Assembly (NCBI RefSeq): GCF_031583025.1 | Contig: NZ_CP134062.1 | Span: forward strand, 1,674,001 to 1,738,000 | Origin: Mycobacterium sp. Z3061 | GTDB lineage: Bacteria > Actinomycetota > Actinomycetes > Mycobacteriales > Mycobacteriaceae | Length of the DNA: 64,000 bases | Direction: 5' to 3' | Shown: positions 63,327 through 64,000 of the stretch, one piece after another | Position numbering within the stretch: the stretch's first letter is position 1 | Layout: the number at the start of each line of letters is the position of its first letter | Translations under genes and position numbers: made by a program | The notes under the pieces: generated by a model | Seen by the model: only the letters and a program-made list of their open reading frames with translations | Databases searched by the model: none | What the model was told of the DNA's origin: nothing

Positions 63327-64000
63327 CTAGGACGAGGTGCCCTGTTGGAAGATGCCGGCGAGGTTGTGGCCGATGTTCTCTACGCCCGACACAAAGTTGT
63401 ACGCAAGCCCGGCGCCCAGTTCGCCGACGTTGCCCATGCCTGATACGGCGTTGCCGAAGTTCATGAATCCCGAGGAAATCTGGCCTGTGACGTTGACGCC
63501 CGAGGTGCCAAAGTTCAAGAACGGGAACGGATTTGTGTTCTGGTAGCCCGAGACGAAATCGCCGCTGTTGGCAAAGCCGGAGCTGCCGCCGAGGCCTGTG
63601 TTGAAGAAGCCCGACGAGGGAGCGGCGGTGGTGTTGAAGAACCCGGGTGCTGCCGGAATGTTGATTTGCGCGATCGTGACGGGGTCCGTTGTGACGCTCG
63701 GGACGTCGATGGCCGGCGCGTCGAAGGGGAAGATGTTGACGCTCTGAATAACCACCGTCGGCGTGAGGGGGCCCGGGGGGATGGTGATTGTCGGCGTGTC
63801 GAATCCGCCCAGGTTGATGGGCGGGACGGTGAAACTATTCGTCGAAATCACCGGTGTGTTGTAGCCTCCGGGCGCCCCAATGGTGATGATCGGGGCGTTG
63901 AACGACGTCAAACCGATCGTTGGCAGGTTGAAGGCGGAGATGAAACCATTGGAGCCGAATTGAGTGATCTCGTTACCGCTGTTATTCATTGAAAAGTATT
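63327..64000 (-). CDS. PPE-family protein of the MPTR class, C-terminal part (cut by window edge)
   Basis: The frame stays open to the last base. Visible sequence has Thr/Pro/Ile-rich beta segments (PIITIGAPGGYNTPVIST, FTVPPINLGGFDTPTITIPP) and pentapeptide-like MPTR repeats (GFFNTG, SGFANSG, SGYQNT, SGFMNFGN, SGMGNVG), ending HNLAGIFQQGTSS. The PPE domain itself must lie beyond 64000. An internal Met at 63989 is not the start. MPTR proteins are large ESX-5 substrates at the cell surface. It is directly upstream of the PE_PGRS gene and may share its transcript. Confidence 0.88.
   Translation of the reverse strand, partial: YFSMNNSGNEITQFGSNGFISAFNLPTIGLTSFNAPIITIGAPGGYNTPVISTNSFTVPPINLGGFDTPTITIPPGPLTPTVVIQSVNIFPFDAPAIDVPSVTTDPVTIAQINIPAAPGFFNTTAAPSSGFFNTGLGGSSGFANSGDFVSGYQNTNPFPFLNFGTSGVNVTGQISSGFMNFGNAVSGMGNVGELGAGLAYNFVSGVENIGHNLAGIFQQGTSS

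Overview
The window is GC-rich chromosomal DNA from a slow-growing Mycobacterium. It carries PE, PE_PGRS and PPE genes, WhiB7, AdnAB, mycoredoxin and MoeZ. From about 0.5 to 39.3 kb the gene order matches, from memory, the M. tuberculosis stretch Rv3217c to Rv3193c read in the opposite direction. Two insertions interrupt this order near 28-33.7 kb. The organism is not M. tuberculosis itself. All homolog names rest on recalled motifs and gene order; no database search was run.

0-14 kb: the end of a GGDEF protein, a coupled gpm2-entC-acetyltransferase operon, a ParA-like ATPase, the RhlE helicase, a ferritin-like protein, DUF3107, TetR and DUF3152 proteins, the MoeZ sulfur-transfer protein, an alkyltransferase-like DNA protein and the hydrolase LipV. 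14-25.7 kb: a DNA-repair and ion/redox block holding adnA-adnB, a K+ channel, nudC, a sensor-domain lipoprotein, mycoredoxin-1 and uvrD2. 25.7-26.3 kb: whiB7 with a long leader containing a promoter, an upstream ORF and an attenuator hairpin.

27.7-33.7 kb: a rearranged accessory segment. It contains a pair of small secreted proteins between 74-bp direct repeats, a cyclodehydratase-like gene, a PE-lipase, a broken second copy of the cyclodehydratase-like gene, and a damaged PE_PGRS gene. The PE_PGRS gene contains an exact 20-base Illumina adapter sequence, so the assembly is wrong there. 33.7-39.3 kb returns to the conserved core (Rv3195, Rv3194c and Rv3193c homologs). 39.4-45.5 kb holds a GlxA-type regulator divergent from an HD-nitroreductase-putative mutase-UbiX-UbiD operon, followed by RtcB.

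45.6-57.7 kb: an island of about 11.9 kb lies between an intact initiator tRNA and an 86-bp direct repeat of its 3' half plus terminator, the classic attL/attR layout, with no integrase visible. Its left half is a TetR-controlled redox cluster (FAD oxidoreductase, ferredoxin, Rieske oxygenase, frameshifted methyltransferase). In the middle is a decayed IS3-type element. Its right half is a His-Xaa-Ser (Hxs) peptide-maturation operon with precursor HxsA, HxsD and two radical SAM enzymes, HxsB and HxsC. A DnaQ-type exonuclease gene with zinc-finger-like cysteine pairs lies just upstream. This operon is the most interesting system in the window. Right of the island are an alpha/beta hydrolase, a P450-DoxX-SDR-remnant operon opposite a TetR gene, a frameshifted PE_PGRS and the end of a PPE gene.
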